Below, in pieces: positions 15,120-25,150 of a stretch of 32,071 nt of DNA. The number at the start of each line of letters is the position of its first letter. Within the stretch, counting starts at the first letter, position 1. The stretch is from Alphaproteobacteria bacterium (GTDB lineage Bacteria; Pseudomonadota; Alphaproteobacteria; Sphingomonadales; Sphingomonadaceae): contig JAUIIG010000034.1 in assembly GCA_030431875.1 (NCBI GenBank), positions 1-32,071 on the forward strand, given 5' to 3'. The notes below the pieces were generated by a model. That model did not search any database. It saw only the letters and a list, made by a program, of their open reading frames with translations, and was not told the DNA's origin. The position numbers were made by a program, and so were the translations under genes.

Positions 15120-15785
15120 TTATCCCGGACGACGACTGGTCCGGCGCGGATCGCGGAAACGGAATTCGCTGTCCGACACGCTCATGCCGTAGCGATGGTT
15201 CCGCAGGCGCACCGTGGTGCGCTGGTTCTGGCTGTCGAGCGCCACCCAGGCGACCAGTTGCAGGCCACCGGGGGCAGAGCTGTTTTCCTGGAAGATAAGC
15301 GTGATGGCGGGGAATTCCGGACGGTCCGGATCGTCCACCAGGATGGAAACCACGCCGCCGCTGCTTTGCTGCAGCGTGCCGTAGCGGCGCATGTCGCGGT
15401 CGGGATCAAGCAGGGCGCCCAGCGGGCTGTCGCCGATGGGATAGCGTTCGACCTGGTTCACCTCGTAATCGATAACGGACAGCGCAGAGCCGTTCGACAC
15501 CACCAGCATGTTCACGTCGTCCGAATATTCGAAGCGGATCTTGCCGGGGTTCTTCAGCGTCAGCTCGCCCGAGACGACGTTGCCCTGCCGGTCTTCCTGG
15601 GTGAAGTCGGCACGCATGGTGGTGATGGCGCGCAGCGCGCGGGTGGCGCGGTCGAGCTGGTTGGCCTCGCTCTGGGCTGCCAGCGGCGCGGTGGGCACGG
15701 CCAGCGAAGCGGGGACGGCAACAGCCATGGCGCCGACAATCGCGGCGGTCACGGGCTTGCGGATGAGTGTTTTCACGCGGTTCAT
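15120..15785 (-). CDS. lolA: Outer-membrane lipoprotein carrier protein LolA
   Basis: LolA is the periplasmic chaperone that receives lipoproteins from LolCDE and carries them to the outer membrane. The 221-residue protein begins with a basic stretch and hydrophobic run ending in PLAAQ, a Sec signal peptide. The mature part has MRADFTQEDRQGNVVSGELTLKNPGKIRFEY, the strand pattern typical of LolA, then the SALSVIDYEVNQVERYPIGDSPLGALL block and SEFRFRDPR at the end. The ATG 15785 is preceded by GGTGAGG. Length and order are normal. The neighbouring xthA downstream is a pairing common in alphaproteobacteria, but here a terminator separates them. The 96 bases upstream, towards rpmG, hold an inverted repeat GAACC-N5-GGTTC and no obvious promoter. 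Confidence 0.92.
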   Translation of the reverse strand: MNRVKTLIRKPVTAAIVGAMAVAVPASLAVPTAPLAAQSEANQLDRATRALRAITTMRADFTQEDRQGNVVSGELTLKNPGKIRFEYSDDVNMLVVSNGSALSVIDYEVNQVERYPIGDSPLGALLDPDRDMRRYGTLQQSSGGVVSILVDDPDRPEFPAITLIFQENSSAPGGLQLVAWVALDSQNQRTTVRLRNHRYGMSVSDSEFRFRDPRRTSRRPG

Positions 15786-15881
15786 GGCCTCACCATCTAG
15801 TGTCGAGGCGTTGAACTGTCACTGAACCCGGGTGGTTCCCGATGTTCATAAGTCGCGCGATCAAGCGGGCCGGAAGGCCTC

Positions 15882-16049
15882 TTACTTGATCTTGCCTTCC
15901 TTGTACTCGACGTGCTTCTTGGCGACGGGATCGTACTTGCGGAAGGTGAACTTTTCCGTGTGGTTACGGGGGTTCTTCTTCGTGACGTAAAAGTGGCCGG
16001 TACCTGCGGTCGAGTTCAGGCGGATCTTGATGGTTGCGGGCTTCGCCAT
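15882..16049 (-). CDS. rpmG: Large-subunit ribosomal protein L33
   Basis: A 55-residue basic protein, [20 protein letters not shown] at its start and [18 protein letters not shown] at its end, which is the canonical bacterial L33 of the 50S subunit. The start is ATG 16049, preceded by AAGGCAAG; a longer in-frame extension to 16139 has no homology and is rejected. It lacks the CxxC zinc pairs of the C+ form, so it is the zinc-free form. The 145 bases before it, after arfB, include a possible TTGACT -35 element but no good -10, so its promoter is not defined. Confidence 0.97.
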   Translation of the reverse strand: MAKPATIKIRLNSTAGTGHFYVTKKNPRNHTEKFTFRKYDPVAKKHVEYKEGKIK

Positions 16050-16194
16050 GGTCTTGCCTTCAAATGTCTTGTGAGGGGCCCCCGAAAACCCGGAGAGCGG
16101 CCCGAAATAACACAGGCGACGCAGCGCGCCGCCCTTCAAGGGCGCGCCAATGGGTGAGAATCACCTGAAAGTCAAGCGTTGAGGGTGCCCGACG

Positions 16195-16599
16195 CTACAG
16201 GTCGATCTTGCCGCGCAGGGCCTTTTTCTCGCCGTGGGCCTTCTTTGTTTGCAGGCGCTTGGCCTTGCCGACGCGGTTGACGCGGGTCTTGGCGCGCTTC
16301 TTGGGTTCCTTGAGCGCCGCCTCGATCATCTCGGCAAGCCGGTCGCGCGCCTCGCGCCGATTCGCTTCCTGCGTGCGGTGGTTGCGCGCGTCGATCACGA
16401 TCTCGCCCGCCTGGTTGAGGCGGCTGCCGGCCAGGTCCTGCAACCGGTGGAACACGCGCGGCGGCAGGCCGAGGGCGTAGATGTTCACTCGCAGCTGCAC
16501 CGCCGTGGCCACCTTGTTGACGTTCTGCCCGCCCGGCCCGGACGCGGCGATGAAACTTTCCTCGGCAATGGCATTGGCCCGGTCGAGGATCGCGCCCAT
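16195..16599 (-). CDS. arfB: Ribosome-rescue peptidyl-tRNA hydrolase ArfB (YaeJ/ICT1 type)
   Basis: ArfB frees stalled ribosomes lacking a stop codon by hydrolysing the peptidyl-tRNA. From ATG 16599 the protein is 134 residues. The catalytic GGQ is at 23-25 in SGPGGQNVNKV, the signature shared with class I release factors. The NHRTQEANRREARDRLAEMI segment follows. The tail (about 98-134) is Lys/Arg-rich, the part that enters the empty mRNA channel in the known enzyme. The start codon overlaps the upstream stop by one base (TGATG); a GTG at 16602 is a possible alternative. It is the last gene of the pabBC run. Confidence 0.93.
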   Translation of the reverse strand: MGAILDRANAIAEESFIAASGPGGQNVNKVATAVQLRVNIYALGLPPRVFHRLQDLAGSRLNQAGEIVIDARNHRTQEANRREARDRLAEMIEAALKEPKKRAKTRVNRVGKAKRLQTKKAHGEKKALRGKIDL

Positions 16600-17255
16600 C
16601 ACTCGGCCCCGAGCGCCACGAAGTCGGCCGGCAGCGGTGCCTCGGCGATAATGTCCGGCTTGCCTTCGCGCGGGACCACCAGCTTGCTGGCGTGGAGCAT
16701 GGTGCGGGTGACGCGGGAATCCTTGTGACCATAGACGGGGTCGCCCAACAGCGAGCGGGCGAAGGTGTGTTCGGCATGGACGCGGATCTGGTGGGTGCGG
16801 CCGGTTTCGGGCCGGAATTCGACCAGCGTCAGGCCGCCGTCCAGTTCCTTGCGCTTGGTCCAGTGCGTGATCGAGGGCTTGCCCTTCTTCGCCGGGATCA
16901 TCCGCCAGCCCTTGGCCTCGCTGCTGATCTTGGCGAGCGCGATCTCGATCGTGCCTTCCTCGCCTTCGACAGGGCCAGCGACGATACCGAGGTAGGTTTT
17001 CTGCACGAGCTTGGCCTCAAAGGCGGCGTTGAAGCGTTTCAGCGCCTTGGGGTTGCGCGCCAGCAGCAGGCAGCCCGAAGTATCGGTGTCGAGCCGGTGC
17101 ACCGGCATTGGGGCGCGTTGGAAACCCAGCTTGAGCTGGTCGAGATGGTCTTCGAGGCTCGGGCCGCCCTTGCGCGGCGTCTCGATCGGCAGGACCGCAG
17201 GCTTGTCGATGACGAGCGCTTCGCCGTCTTCGAAGAGGATGGGTATACGGGTCAT
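16599..17255 (-). CDS. RluA-family pseudouridine synthase
   Basis: A 218-residue RNA-modifying enzyme converting uridine to pseudouridine. The catalytic motif HRLDTDTSG is at 53-61 with nucleophile D56. The family context follows: KTYLGIV, LTLVEFRPETGRTHQIRVHAEH and LLGDPVYG. There is no S4 RNA-binding domain, and the length is that of the short RluA type, which in E. coli modifies 23S rRNA and a tRNA; the substrate here cannot be read from sequence. The start overlaps the aminotransferase stop by four bases (ATGA at 17252-17255) and its stop overlaps the arfB start, so the genes are translationally coupled. Confidence 0.92.
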   Translation of the reverse strand: MTRIPILFEDGEALVIDKPAVLPIETPRKGGPSLEDHLDQLKLGFQRAPMPVHRLDTDTSGCLLLARNPKALKRFNAAFEAKLVQKTYLGIVAGPVEGEEGTIEIALAKISSEAKGWRMIPAKKGKPSITHWTKRKELDGGLTLVEFRPETGRTHQIRVHAEHTFARSLLGDPVYGHKDSRVTRTMLHASKLVVPREGKPDIIAEAPLPADFVALGAE

Positions 17256-18430
17256 GCGAGGGCCTTTTCGATACGGTCCAGCGCTTCGACCAGCACTGCT
17301 TCGTCTGCGGCAAAACTTATGCGGAATCCGTCGCGTCCGCCGAATGCGCTGGCGGCCACGGTGGCGACGCCTTGGTCCAGAAGGTGCAGCGCCAGCTTGC
17401 TGTCGTCCCCGCCGAAGCGGTCCATCAGCGGTGCGGCGTCGACGAGGCAGTAGAAGGCACCGTCAGGCACCGGGGTCGACAGGCCGGGGATGGAATTGAT
17501 GCGCGAGACGACAAGGTCGCGGCGGCGGCGGAAGGCGAGGCGCCAGTCGGCGAGGAAATCCTGCGGGCCCTCGAAAGCAGCTACGGCGGCGGCCTGCGAA
17601 ATCGAAGCTGGGTTGCCGCTGGAATTGCTCTGCAGCTTGCCCATGGCCTTTACCAGCCAGTCCGGCCCGGTGGCGACGCCGATGCGGAAGCCGGTCATGG
17701 CATGGCTCTTCGACACGCCCGAGATGGTACAGATACGGTCCGCCAAGTCCGGGCACTCGACGGCCAGGGTGGCGTGCGGGGCCTGGGTGTAGATCAGCGG
17801 CGAATAGATATCGTCCGACAGCACCAGCACCTGCGGGTGGCGGCGCAGCACGTCACCGATGCCGCGCAGCATGTCCGCCGGGAAGACCGCCCCGGTCGGG
17901 TTGCCGGGCGAATTGAGCATCAGCCAGTTGGTGCGCGGCGTGATCAGCGCTTCCAGCTCGCTGGGCGAGAAGCGGAAATTGTTCTTCGCACTGGTGCGCA
18001 GCGGGACGACGGTGCCGCCGCAGAAACGCACCATCTGCGGGTAGGAGACCCACCATGGCGAAGGCACGATCACCTCGTCGCCCGCGCTCACCGTCGCGGC
18101 CAGGGCCTCGAAGATCGCCTGCTTGCCGCCTGCGGTGACGATCACCCGCGCAGGATCGGTGGCAATGCCGAGGTCGCGCTCGAAATGCAGCGCGGCCGCC
18201 TTGCGCAAGGTGGCGGTGCCGACGACAGGTGTGTAGCGCGTATCGCCCGCATCGAGCGCGGCCTTGGCGGCTTCGATCACGTGCGGCGGTGTGGCGAAGT
18301 CAGGTTCGCCGACGCTGAGGGAAATGATGTCACGCCCTTCGGCGCGCAGTTCGCTGGCGCGGTCGGTCATCGCCGTGGTGGGGGAGGCCTCGATGCGCTG
18401 CAGCGCCTGGCTGAGATGCTGGGTGCTCAT
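17252..18430 (-). CDS. Class I/II PLP-dependent aminotransferase (aspartate aminotransferase-like)
   Basis: A 392-residue fold-type I aminotransferase. The PLP Schiff-base lysine is K241 in GVSKSHAMTGFRIG. The ring-binding aspartate and tyrosine are D206 and Y209 in DDIY, and the conserved asparagine is N177 in NSPGNPTG. SLSVGEPDFATP at 38-49 and ITAGGKQAIFEAL near 97-110 are typical of the Iγ aspartate/prephenate aminotransferase group. The carboxylate-binding arginine is in FRISFA near the C-terminus. It transfers amino groups between aspartate, or a related amino acid, and 2-oxoglutarate in the cytoplasm; the exact substrate is open. It overlaps pabBC by four bases at 18427-18430 and the next gene by four at 17252-17255. 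Confidence 0.93.
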   Translation of the reverse strand: MSTQHLSQALQRIEASPTTAMTDRASELRAEGRDIISLSVGEPDFATPPHVIEAAKAALDAGDTRYTPVVGTATLRKAAALHFERDLGIATDPARVIVTAGGKQAIFEALAATVSAGDEVIVPSPWWVSYPQMVRFCGGTVVPLRTSAKNNFRFSPSELEALITPRTNWLMLNSPGNPTGAVFPADMLRGIGDVLRRHPQVLVLSDDIYSPLIYTQAPHATLAVECPDLADRICTISGVSKSHAMTGFRIGVATGPDWLVKAMGKLQSNSSGNPASISQAAAVAAFEGPQDFLADWRLAFRRRRDLVVSRINSIPGLSTPVPDGAFYCLVDAAPLMDRFGGDDSKLALHLLDQGVATVAASAFGGRDGFRISFAADEAVLVEALDRIEKALA

Positions 18431-20223
18431 GGCACACGCAGTGTAGCAGGCATCAGGCCGCGCAGGGCGTTGCCGATGAAGAAGCCTTGTTCGAGGTCTT
18501 CCAGCGCAAGTTCTGCCTCCGCAGCGCGGCCTTCCTCGATCAGCGCGCGGCGCAGCACGCCGGGCAGCAGGCCCAGCGCCAACGGCGGGGTCAGCAGTTT
18601 GCCGTCACGCTCGACAAAGATGTTGGTCCAGCAGCCCTCGATTACCTTGTTGTCGCGCACGAGAATGGCCTCGACCGCGCCGACGCCTTTGGCCACGGCC
18701 AGCGCCGCTTCGTAGAAACTGCGGTCGCTGCTCTTGTGGCGCAGCCGCCAGTCGTGCGGCACGGTGGGATGCGGCAGGATCACGCAGGGCGCGGGGTCGG
18801 GCAGCGGGGCCGGCATGGGATGCGTTTCCAGCGTCACCGCGCCCGAGCGGGCAAGGACGAGGCGCAGCTTGGCCGCCTTCTCCAGCTCGAAGCACAGCGC
18901 CTGGATGCGGTTGCGCGTTTCATGCCGGTCAAAGGAAAAGCCGAGTTCGGCAGCGCTCGCCTTCATCCGTTCGAGATGCAGTTCCAGGTGCGGCATGCCC
19001 TCGTGGGGATCGAACCGCATGGTCTCGATCAGGTCGTGCCCGCCCGCCGCGCCGCGAACGAAGGCACCTTTCACCAGGCATTCGCGCCATTCTTCCATGC
19101 CGTCACTATCGGCGACAATCGCGCCGCCAACGCCGAGCACGGCCTTGTGTTTGAGGTTCTCTCCCGGCGTGAGGCGAATTGTTCGGATGCCGACGTTGAA
19201 GGCGGCATCACCATCTGGGTCAATCCGCCCGATGCCGCCGCAATAGGGCCCGCGCGCGTCGCGTTCGACCTCGTCGATCAGCTCCATAGCGCGAATCTTG
19301 GGCGCGCCGGTGATCGAACCGCAGGGGAATAGCGCGTGCAGCAAGTCGATCGCACCCTTGCCCTCCTGCAGGTCGGCGAGGACAGTCGTCGTCATGGTGT
19401 GCAGCGTGGGATAGGTCTCGACCGCGAAGGGATGTTCGACCCGCACCGTGCCTGCCTGCGCCACGCGCGACAGGTCGTTGCGCATGAGGTCGACGATCAT
19501 CAGGTTTTCGGCCTTGTCCTTCACCGACTGGCTGAGTTCCTCGGCCAGCGCCGCGTCTTCAGCCTCGGTCCCGCCGCGCGGGCGCGTGCCTTTCATCGGC
19601 TTCACCTTGGCCGCGCGATCACGCAGGGCGAAGAACAGCTCGGGGCTGAACGACAGTAGCCAGTCCGATCCGTCGAAGATCAGCCCGCCATAGCCCGCCG
19701 CTGCCGTCGGGCGGATCTTGGCGTAAAGCGTCAGCGGATCGCCGCGCGCCGGCCCGGCCAGCGGCATGGTGAGGTTGGCCTGGTAGATGTCGCCTGCGCG
19801 GATGGCTTCCTGCAGGGTGTTGAAGGCATCGAGGTAGGCGCCCGTGGTGACCTGCGGATCGAGCGGGCCGATGCTCGCCTCGCCAGTGGAGCGATCTGCC
19901 AGCCATGCGGGCATGTCAGTCGCCGGGATGATCTCGGGTGCATCGAACAGGCCGAGCCAGACCAAAGGGCCGGTCGCCCCGCTGCGCTTGGCGGCCAGTG
20001 GCAGCAGCCGTTCTTCCAGCGCCAGCCCCGCCTCGTATGCGAGGTAACCCGCGAGGTGCTTGCCCGTGGCCATGCGCGCTGCCTCGGCGGCGGCGAGCAC
20101 CTCCACCACTTCTTCCGGACGACGGGCGACGAAGACTTCTGCGGGATTGGCAAAATAGTGGGCATCGCTCGCGCCACTGGCGCGCGCGTCGTCGAGCAGC
20201 ACGAAGGGGGACTTGCCATCCAT
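18427..20223 (-). CDS. pabBC: Aminodeoxychorismate synthase component I fused to aminodeoxychorismate lyase (PabB-PabC)
   Basis: A 598-residue fusion making 4-aminobenzoate for folate. The PabB domain (about 1-390) has the lysine that distinguishes it from anthranilate synthase, K211 in PMKGTRPRG. It also has [30 protein letters not shown] and [13 protein letters not shown]. The PabC domain (about 395-598) is a fold-type IV PLP enzyme with lysine K497 in RHKSSDRSF and the [15 protein letters not shown] and [10 protein letters not shown] blocks. The glutaminase subunit PabA is not in the window. The start ATG 20223 has GGAGG only two bases upstream, an unusually short spacing. It is divergent from the ATPase gene across 55 bases and overlaps the aminotransferase gene. 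Confidence 0.93.
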   Translation of the reverse strand: MDGKSPFVLLDDARASGASDAHYFANPAEVFVARRPEEVVEVLAAAEAARMATGKHLAGYLAYEAGLALEERLLPLAAKRSGATGPLVWLGLFDAPEIIPATDMPAWLADRSTGEASIGPLDPQVTTGAYLDAFNTLQEAIRAGDIYQANLTMPLAGPARGDPLTLYAKIRPTAAAGYGGLIFDGSDWLLSFSPELFFALRDRAAKVKPMKGTRPRGGTEAEDAALAEELSQSVKDKAENLMIVDLMRNDLSRVAQAGTVRVEHPFAVETYPTLHTMTTTVLADLQEGKGAIDLLHALFPCGSITGAPKIRAMELIDEVERDARGPYCGGIGRIDPDGDAAFNVGIRTIRLTPGENLKHKAVLGVGGAIVADSDGMEEWRECLVKGAFVRGAAGGHDLIETMRFDPHEGMPHLELHLERMKASAAELGFSFDRHETRNRIQALCFELEKAAKLRLVLARSGAVTLETHPMPAPLPDPAPCVILPHPTVPHDWRLRHKSSDRSFYEAALAVAKGVGAVEAILVRDNKVIEGCWTNIFVERDGKLLTPPLALGLLPGVLRRALIEEGRAAEAELALEDLEQGFFIGNALRGLMPATLRVP

Positions 20224-20278
20224 CGCCTCCGCTCTAGGGTCACTCCCGAGTTACGGCAACAATCGAATAGGGACCCGA

Positions 20279-21805
20279 ATGGCGGACATTTTTCTCGGCA
20301 ATGACCTGGGCGGCAACCGGCAGGCGCTGGATCTTGGCCGGGCCAACCGCCACGGGCTGATCGCGGGCGCGACCGGCACCGGCAAGACGGTGACTCTGCA
20401 GGGCATGGCGGAAAGCTTCTCTGCCAACGGCGTCCCGGTCTTCGTGGCGGATGTGAAGGGTGACCTTTCCGGCATCGCCATGCCGGGTTCGCCCACTTTC
20501 AAACATGCCGACAAGCTGGAAGGCCGGGCCAAGGAACTGGGCATGGATGACTATGCCTACTCGGATAACCCGGTGGTTTTCTGGGATCTCTATGGCGAAC
20601 AGGGCCACCCGATCCGCACCACCATTTCCGAAATGGGTCCGCTGCTGCTCGCCCGCCTGCTCGATCTGAATGAGACGCAGGAAGGCGTGCTGCAGATCAT
20701 CTTCCGCCATGCCGACGAGAACGGCCTGCTGCTGCTCGATTTCGGCGACCTGCAGTCGATGCTGTCGTGGGCGTCGGAGAACGCCAGCGAGCTGTCGGGC
20801 AAGTACGGCAATGTCACCAAGCCCAGTGTGGGCGCGATCCAGCGGCAGCTGCTCAGCTTCGAATCGCAGGGTGCAGACAAGTTCTTCGGCGAACCCGCGC
20901 TGGAAATCGCCGACTTCCTGCAGGTGGACGAGCAGGGCCGCGGTTATGTCAACGTGCTCGCCGCAGACCAGCTGATGCGCAGCCCCAAGCTCTACGCCAC
21001 CTTCCTGCTGTGGTTGCTCGCCGAACTGTTCGAAAGCCTGCCCGAAGTTGGTGACCCGGAGAAGCCGAAGCTCGTCTTCTTCTTCGACGAGGCGCACCTG
21101 CTGTTCGACGATGCGCCCAAGGCCTTGCAGGAGACCATCGAACGCGTGGTGCGCCTGATCCGGTCAAAGGGCGTGGGCGTGTTCTTCGTGACGCAGAACC
21201 CCATCGATATCCCGGAAGAAGTCGCGGGCCAGCTGGGCAACCGCGTGCAGCATGCCCTGCGCGCCTTCACCCCGCGCGACCAGCGCGCGATCAAGGCGGC
21301 TGCCGAGACCTTCCGCATCAATCCCGATCTCGACGTCGAGGAGGCGATCACGGAATTGCGCGTGGGCGAGGCGCTGGTCTCGACATTGGACGAGGACGGC
21401 GCGCCGACAATTGTCCAGCGCACCCTGATCAAGCCGCCGCGCAGCCGCCTTGGCCCGCTGACCAAGAAGGAACGCGCGATCATCCAGTCGGTGAGCCCGG
21501 TCGACGGGAAGTACGACGAACTGGTCGACCGCGAGAGCGCCGAGGAGGTGCTGGCGCAGAAGGCTGCCGATGCTGCCGAAACCGCGAAAGAGGTGGAGGA
21601 AAAGGGCGAGGAAGAGGTGCGCAAGCGTGAACGCAAGTCGCCCTCGCTGTGGGAACGGGCAGGCAAAAGCGGACTGCGCGCTGCTGCCGGTTCGCTGGCG
21701 ACAGTGGCGGTGGCGGCTGCAACTGGCCGCCGTTCGCGCGCCGATCCGTTGCGCACGGGGCTCAACGCCTTCGTGCGCAATATCGTTGGCGGGTTGATGC
21801 GGTAG
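20279..21805 (+). CDS. HerA/YjgR-like ATPase (DUF853 family)
   Basis: From ATG 20279 (AGGGA just upstream) the protein is 508 residues. Walker A is GATGTGKT at 30-37, and Walker B is [11 protein letters not shown] with D270-E271. [30 protein letters not shown] gives the downstream arginine-containing block of HerA/FtsK-type ATPases. Together with the [13 protein letters not shown] start this fits the DUF853 group, whose E. coli member is YjgR. Role unknown; HerA relatives are hexameric DNA translocases. The C-terminal 75 residues are an acidic/basic coiled stretch ([14 protein letters not shown]) then an Ala-rich segment. Its stop lies two bases before that of the convergent kinase gene, leaving no room for a terminator. 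Confidence 0.87.
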   Translation: MADIFLGNDLGGNRQALDLGRANRHGLIAGATGTGKTVTLQGMAESFSANGVPVFVADVKGDLSGIAMPGSPTFKHADKLEGRAKELGMDDYAYSDNPVVFWDLYGEQGHPIRTTISEMGPLLLARLLDLNETQEGVLQIIFRHADENGLLLLDFGDLQSMLSWASENASELSGKYGNVTKPSVGAIQRQLLSFESQGADKFFGEPALEIADFLQVDEQGRGYVNVLAADQLMRSPKLYATFLLWLLAELFESLPEVGDPEKPKLVFFFDEAHLLFDDAPKALQETIERVVRLIRSKGVGVFFVTQNPIDIPEEVAGQLGNRVQHALRAFTPRDQRAIKAAAETFRINPDLDVEEAITELRVGEALVSTLDEDGAPTIVQRTLIKPPRSRLGPLTKKERAIIQSVSPVDGKYDELVDRESAEEVLAQKAADAAETAKEVEEKGEEEVRKRERKSPSLWERAGKSGLRAAAGSLATVAVAAATGRRSRADPLRTGLNAFVRNIVGGLMR

Positions 21806-21807
21806 GG

Positions 21808-23214
21808 CTAGAGCGGAAGCCGAATTTCCGCCAGCAGGCCGTCCACCCCGCCATCTTCGCCGATCCGGTTGACCAGCGTCAGCGAACCACCGTGCTGTTC
21901 GGCAATCGCGCGGGCCAGCGTCAGGCCGAGGCCCGCGCCACCCGTTTCCCGGCTGCGCGAACCTTCGCCGCGGGTGAAGGGCTCGAGCATGCCGGCGATC
22001 TGCTCTTCGGGAATGCCGGGGCCCTTGTCGGCGATACGGATCACTGCCTGCTCGCCATCGCGGGCAACGCTGATGCGGGCCTGCTGGCCATAGCGTAAGG
22101 CATTGCCGACAAGGTTACGGATCGCGCGGCGCAGCCAGGTGGCGCGGACCGGCAAGGCAATCCGCTCGGTTTTCCCGAGTTCGACGGGTTCGTCCATGTC
22201 CTCGTATTCCTCGACCACGCTGGCCACCAGCGCGGAGAGCTCGGTGCGCTCCAGCGGGTCGCTCGGGCGGCCGACGCGGGCCAGCGAGAGGATGTCGTCG
22301 AGGGTCGAGGTAATGTCCTCGATCGTCTTCGCCATGCGCTCCCGCTCGTCGTCATCCTCGACGCTTTCGATGCGCACGCGCAGGGCGGCGAGCGGGGTCT
22401 TGAGGTCGTGCCCGATGGCACCGAGCATGACGTCCTTTTCGTCCAGCAGGCCAGCGATACGCGCCTCCATGGCATTGTGCGCGGTGATCAGGCGCCGGGT
22501 GTCGTCGGGGCCGGAAGGCTCCATCGGCTCTGGCGCAGGCGCGCTGCCGCCGAAGCTCTCCACCCGCCGCGTCAGGGCCGCCAGCGGACGGCTGATCCGG
22601 CGCAGCAGCAGGGCGAGCCCGCCAACCAGCACGAGGTAGAGGATCACCGTCTGCATGATGACCCCGCGCAGGGCGTTTGAATCGGGACGCGGCAAGGGTG
22701 CACGGGCGATCAGCCAGCGATCGTCGCCTACGCGCTTGAGGCCCGCAACGATCAGTTCGGAGCCTTCCCACTCGGGCGGACCACGCCATACCGGGCGGTC
22801 GCGCATCGCGGCCTGCACCAGGGGATCGTCGGCGACGGCGCGGCTTGTCACGACCAGGGCTTCGATCTCGACATCCTGGTTTTCCAGCAGCTCGTGCAGC
22901 AATTGCTCGCGACGCGGCTGGCGCCGTTCGCCTGCCAGCAGCGGATCCTCCTCGCTGTACTGCATGCGCAGGACGCGCGGACGGCGGCCACCACGGCGGC
23001 CTTCGCGGCGCCCGTCGCGCGCCTCTTCCACCCGCACGTCGATCCGCGGTTCGGCGACCAACTGGTAGGCGAGGGCATTGGCGGTGCCGAATTCGTTGCG
23101 CGCCTGCTGCGCGCGGTAGAGCAGGACGGCCGAAATGGTCTGCGCCACCAGCAGCGCGAGGGCCACGGACAGCAGCATCTGGCCATGCAGGCTCTTTGGC
23201 AGGAAGCGGCGCAT
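21808..23214 (-). CDS. Membrane sensor histidine kinase
   Basis: A 468-residue EnvZ-type kinase. The first membrane helix is about 12-33, the periplasmic sensor 34-183, the second helix 184-204, followed by a HAMP linker, the phospho-acceptor helix with H269 in GAIGHDLKTPLAALR, and the ATPase domain: NLVGNALRYG, DKGPGIPEEQ and GGAGLGLTLARAIAEQHGG. The sensor contains a striking arginine cluster, residues 67-80, and a second basic run near 97-102. The partner regulator ends 22 bases upstream and the pair follows an EF-hand gene. The signal is unknown; the basic sensor suggests an anionic ligand or a protein partner, which is inference. The gene is convergent with the ATPase gene. Confidence 0.93.
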   Translation of the reverse strand: MRRFLPKSLHGQMLLSVALALLVAQTISAVLLYRAQQARNEFGTANALAYQLVAEPRIDVRVEEARDGRREGRRGGRRPRVLRMQYSEEDPLLAGERRQPRREQLLHELLENQDVEIEALVVTSRAVADDPLVQAAMRDRPVWRGPPEWEGSELIVAGLKRVGDDRWLIARAPLPRPDSNALRGVIMQTVILYLVLVGGLALLLRRISRPLAALTRRVESFGGSAPAPEPMEPSGPDDTRRLITAHNAMEARIAGLLDEKDVMLGAIGHDLKTPLAALRVRIESVEDDDERERMAKTIEDITSTLDDILSLARVGRPSDPLERTELSALVASVVEEYEDMDEPVELGKTERIALPVRATWLRRAIRNLVGNALRYGQQARISVARDGEQAVIRIADKGPGIPEEQIAGMLEPFTRGEGSRSRETGGAGLGLTLARAIAEQHGGSLTLVNRIGEDGGVDGLLAEIRLPL

Positions 23215-23236
23215 CTGTAGTCCCGTCAGTCCCGTC

Positions 23237-23967
<731 letters not shown>

Positions 23968-23971
<4 letters not shown>

Positions 23972-24567
23972 TCGGCGTTCTGCCTCCGGCGGGCTTCACG
24001 CACCGGGCGCATGGCTTCGCGGTGAGCGCGGCGTTCCTGCATGGTGACGGTGCCGTCATGGTCGGCATCGGCACGGTCGAAGCGGACCAGGGCGTTGGCG
24101 GTGAATTCGGCTTGGCTGATGGCGCCGTCGCCATCGGTATCGGCATTCTGGCGCATCAGGGCGGCAAAGCCGGGGCCACGCTGGCCCTGCATCCGGCCGC
24201 CGCCACGGCGGCCCATGCGATCACCGCCACGACGTCCGCGGCGTTCGCCAGCCTCGGCGCGGTTGGCGCGGCGTTCCTGCATGGCTTCGCGGCGGCCTTC
24301 GCGGGCGGCCTGCATTTCCTCGAAGCTGAGCTGGCCGTTGCCGTCAGCATCGACACGGGCAAAGCGTTCCTGCGCCCGGGCGTCACGGTCAGCGGCATTG
24401 AGCAGGCCGTCGCCGTTGGCGTCCATGCGGGCAAAGGCCGCGGCGGCGCGCGTTTCGGCGTCGGCGCGGGTGACATCGGCCCCGCGCTGCGGACGGTCCT
24501 GCGCGACGGCAGCGCCGCCCAGGGTCATGCTTGCGGCGGCCAGGGCAAGGGTAAGGGTCTTCTTCAT
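23968..24567 (-). CDS. Exported EF-hand calcium-binding-type protein, Arg-rich
   Basis: From ATG 24567 (GGAGAG seven bases upstream) the protein is 199 residues; the frame is open further up but without a ribosome site. Residues 1-22 are a signal peptide ending AAVAQ. Four EF-hand loops are readable: DANGDGLLNAAD (49-60), DADGNGQLSFEE (73-84), DTDGDGAISQAE (143-154) and DADHDGTVTMQE (167-178); loop 1 ends in Asp instead of Glu. Between the pairs, residues 90-130 are rich in Arg and Gly (ERRGRRGGDRMGRRGGGRM). It heads the transcript with an OmpR-type regulator and a histidine kinase, coupled to the regulator by a four-base overlap. A role as periplasmic calcium sensor or accessory to the kinase is inferred from position. 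Confidence 0.88.
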
Positions 24568-24678
24568 CTGTCGCTCTCCGTTGGGATCAACTGGTAGAGC
24601 AACGAAACGCCGGCTTGAAGGGGGGAGGGAGGAGTAAGTCGGCGTCTCGTCACTCTCAACGCCGCTTCTAGGCCTGTC

Positions 24679-24729
24679 TTGTCGCAGCATTATCCCTGGA
24701 TGGACAAGAATTGTCGCATATTGTCGCTA
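24679..24729 (-). promoter_or_regulatory. Promoter and direct repeats of the EF-hand/two-component operon
   Basis: On the minus strand, -10 GATAAT (24689-24694) and -35 GCGACA (24712-24717) are separated by 17 bases, matching consensus at 5/6 and 4/6. The octamer GCGACAAT occurs twice in tandem, ten bases apart, covering and just upstream of the -35, and GCGACAA occurs again at 24679-24685, downstream of the -10. GACAA-N3-TTGTC also gives a small inverted repeat. The spacing of one helical turn suits an OmpR-type regulator, so autoregulation is likely. The leader would be about 115 bases. Confidence 0.55.
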
Positions 24730-24757
24730 GTGGACACTGCCGTTCATGCGCCGCTTA

Positions 24758-25150
24758 TCAGCGTGGGCGGTGCTGCGTTCCCGCCCCTGCCGTGATGAAC
24801 AGTGCTTCGCCCGATTCATCGATATCGGCCGTGTGCCAGACACCGGGCGCATTGATGACATATTCGCCGGGAGTGAGGGTGGAGCGCACTTCTTCGCCGT
24901 CCACTTCCTGGATCAGGGTGAGCGATCCTGCCGTGCAGACCACGACCTCTGCACCTTCGGGGTGCATCTCCCACATCGGCCAGTCTTCGGTGAAGCGATA
25001 CTGCGAGACGAGTCGGCCTTCGTTGCCGTCGGCGGCATGGCGTGCGCTGTAGTCGGCGTACCATTCCATGCCGTCGAACGGCGGCTGCGGTTCGGCAGTC
25101 GCGCCCAGACCCAGGTGAATCCAGTGCTCGTCGAGCCGCTGCTTGCTCAT
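24758..25150 (-). CDS. Cupin-domain protein
   Basis: A 130-residue protein from ATG 25150, which overlaps the aminopeptidase stop by four bases (ATGA); an upstream in-frame start would add 9 residues inside the neighbour and is rejected. The single cupin barrel is indicated by WEMHPEGAEVVVCTAGSLTLI (first motif, with His and Glu) and LTPGEYVINAPGVWHTADI (second motif, with His). Small cupins bind a metal and may be enzymes or ligand sensors; no substrate can be assigned. It is cytoplasmic, without a signal peptide, and translationally coupled to the aminopeptidase gene. Confidence 0.82.
   Translation of the reverse strand: MSKQRLDEHWIHLGLGATAEPQPPFDGMEWYADYSARHAADGNEGRLVSQYRFTEDWPMWEMHPEGAEVVVCTAGSLTLIQEVDGEEVRSTLTPGEYVINAPGVWHTADIDESGEALFITAGAGTQHRPR

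Noticed and set aside
15805-15840. GGAAC-N17-AGTT on the minus strand upstream of lolA
   Set aside because: The second half differs from CGTT, so it is not a good EcfG promoter.
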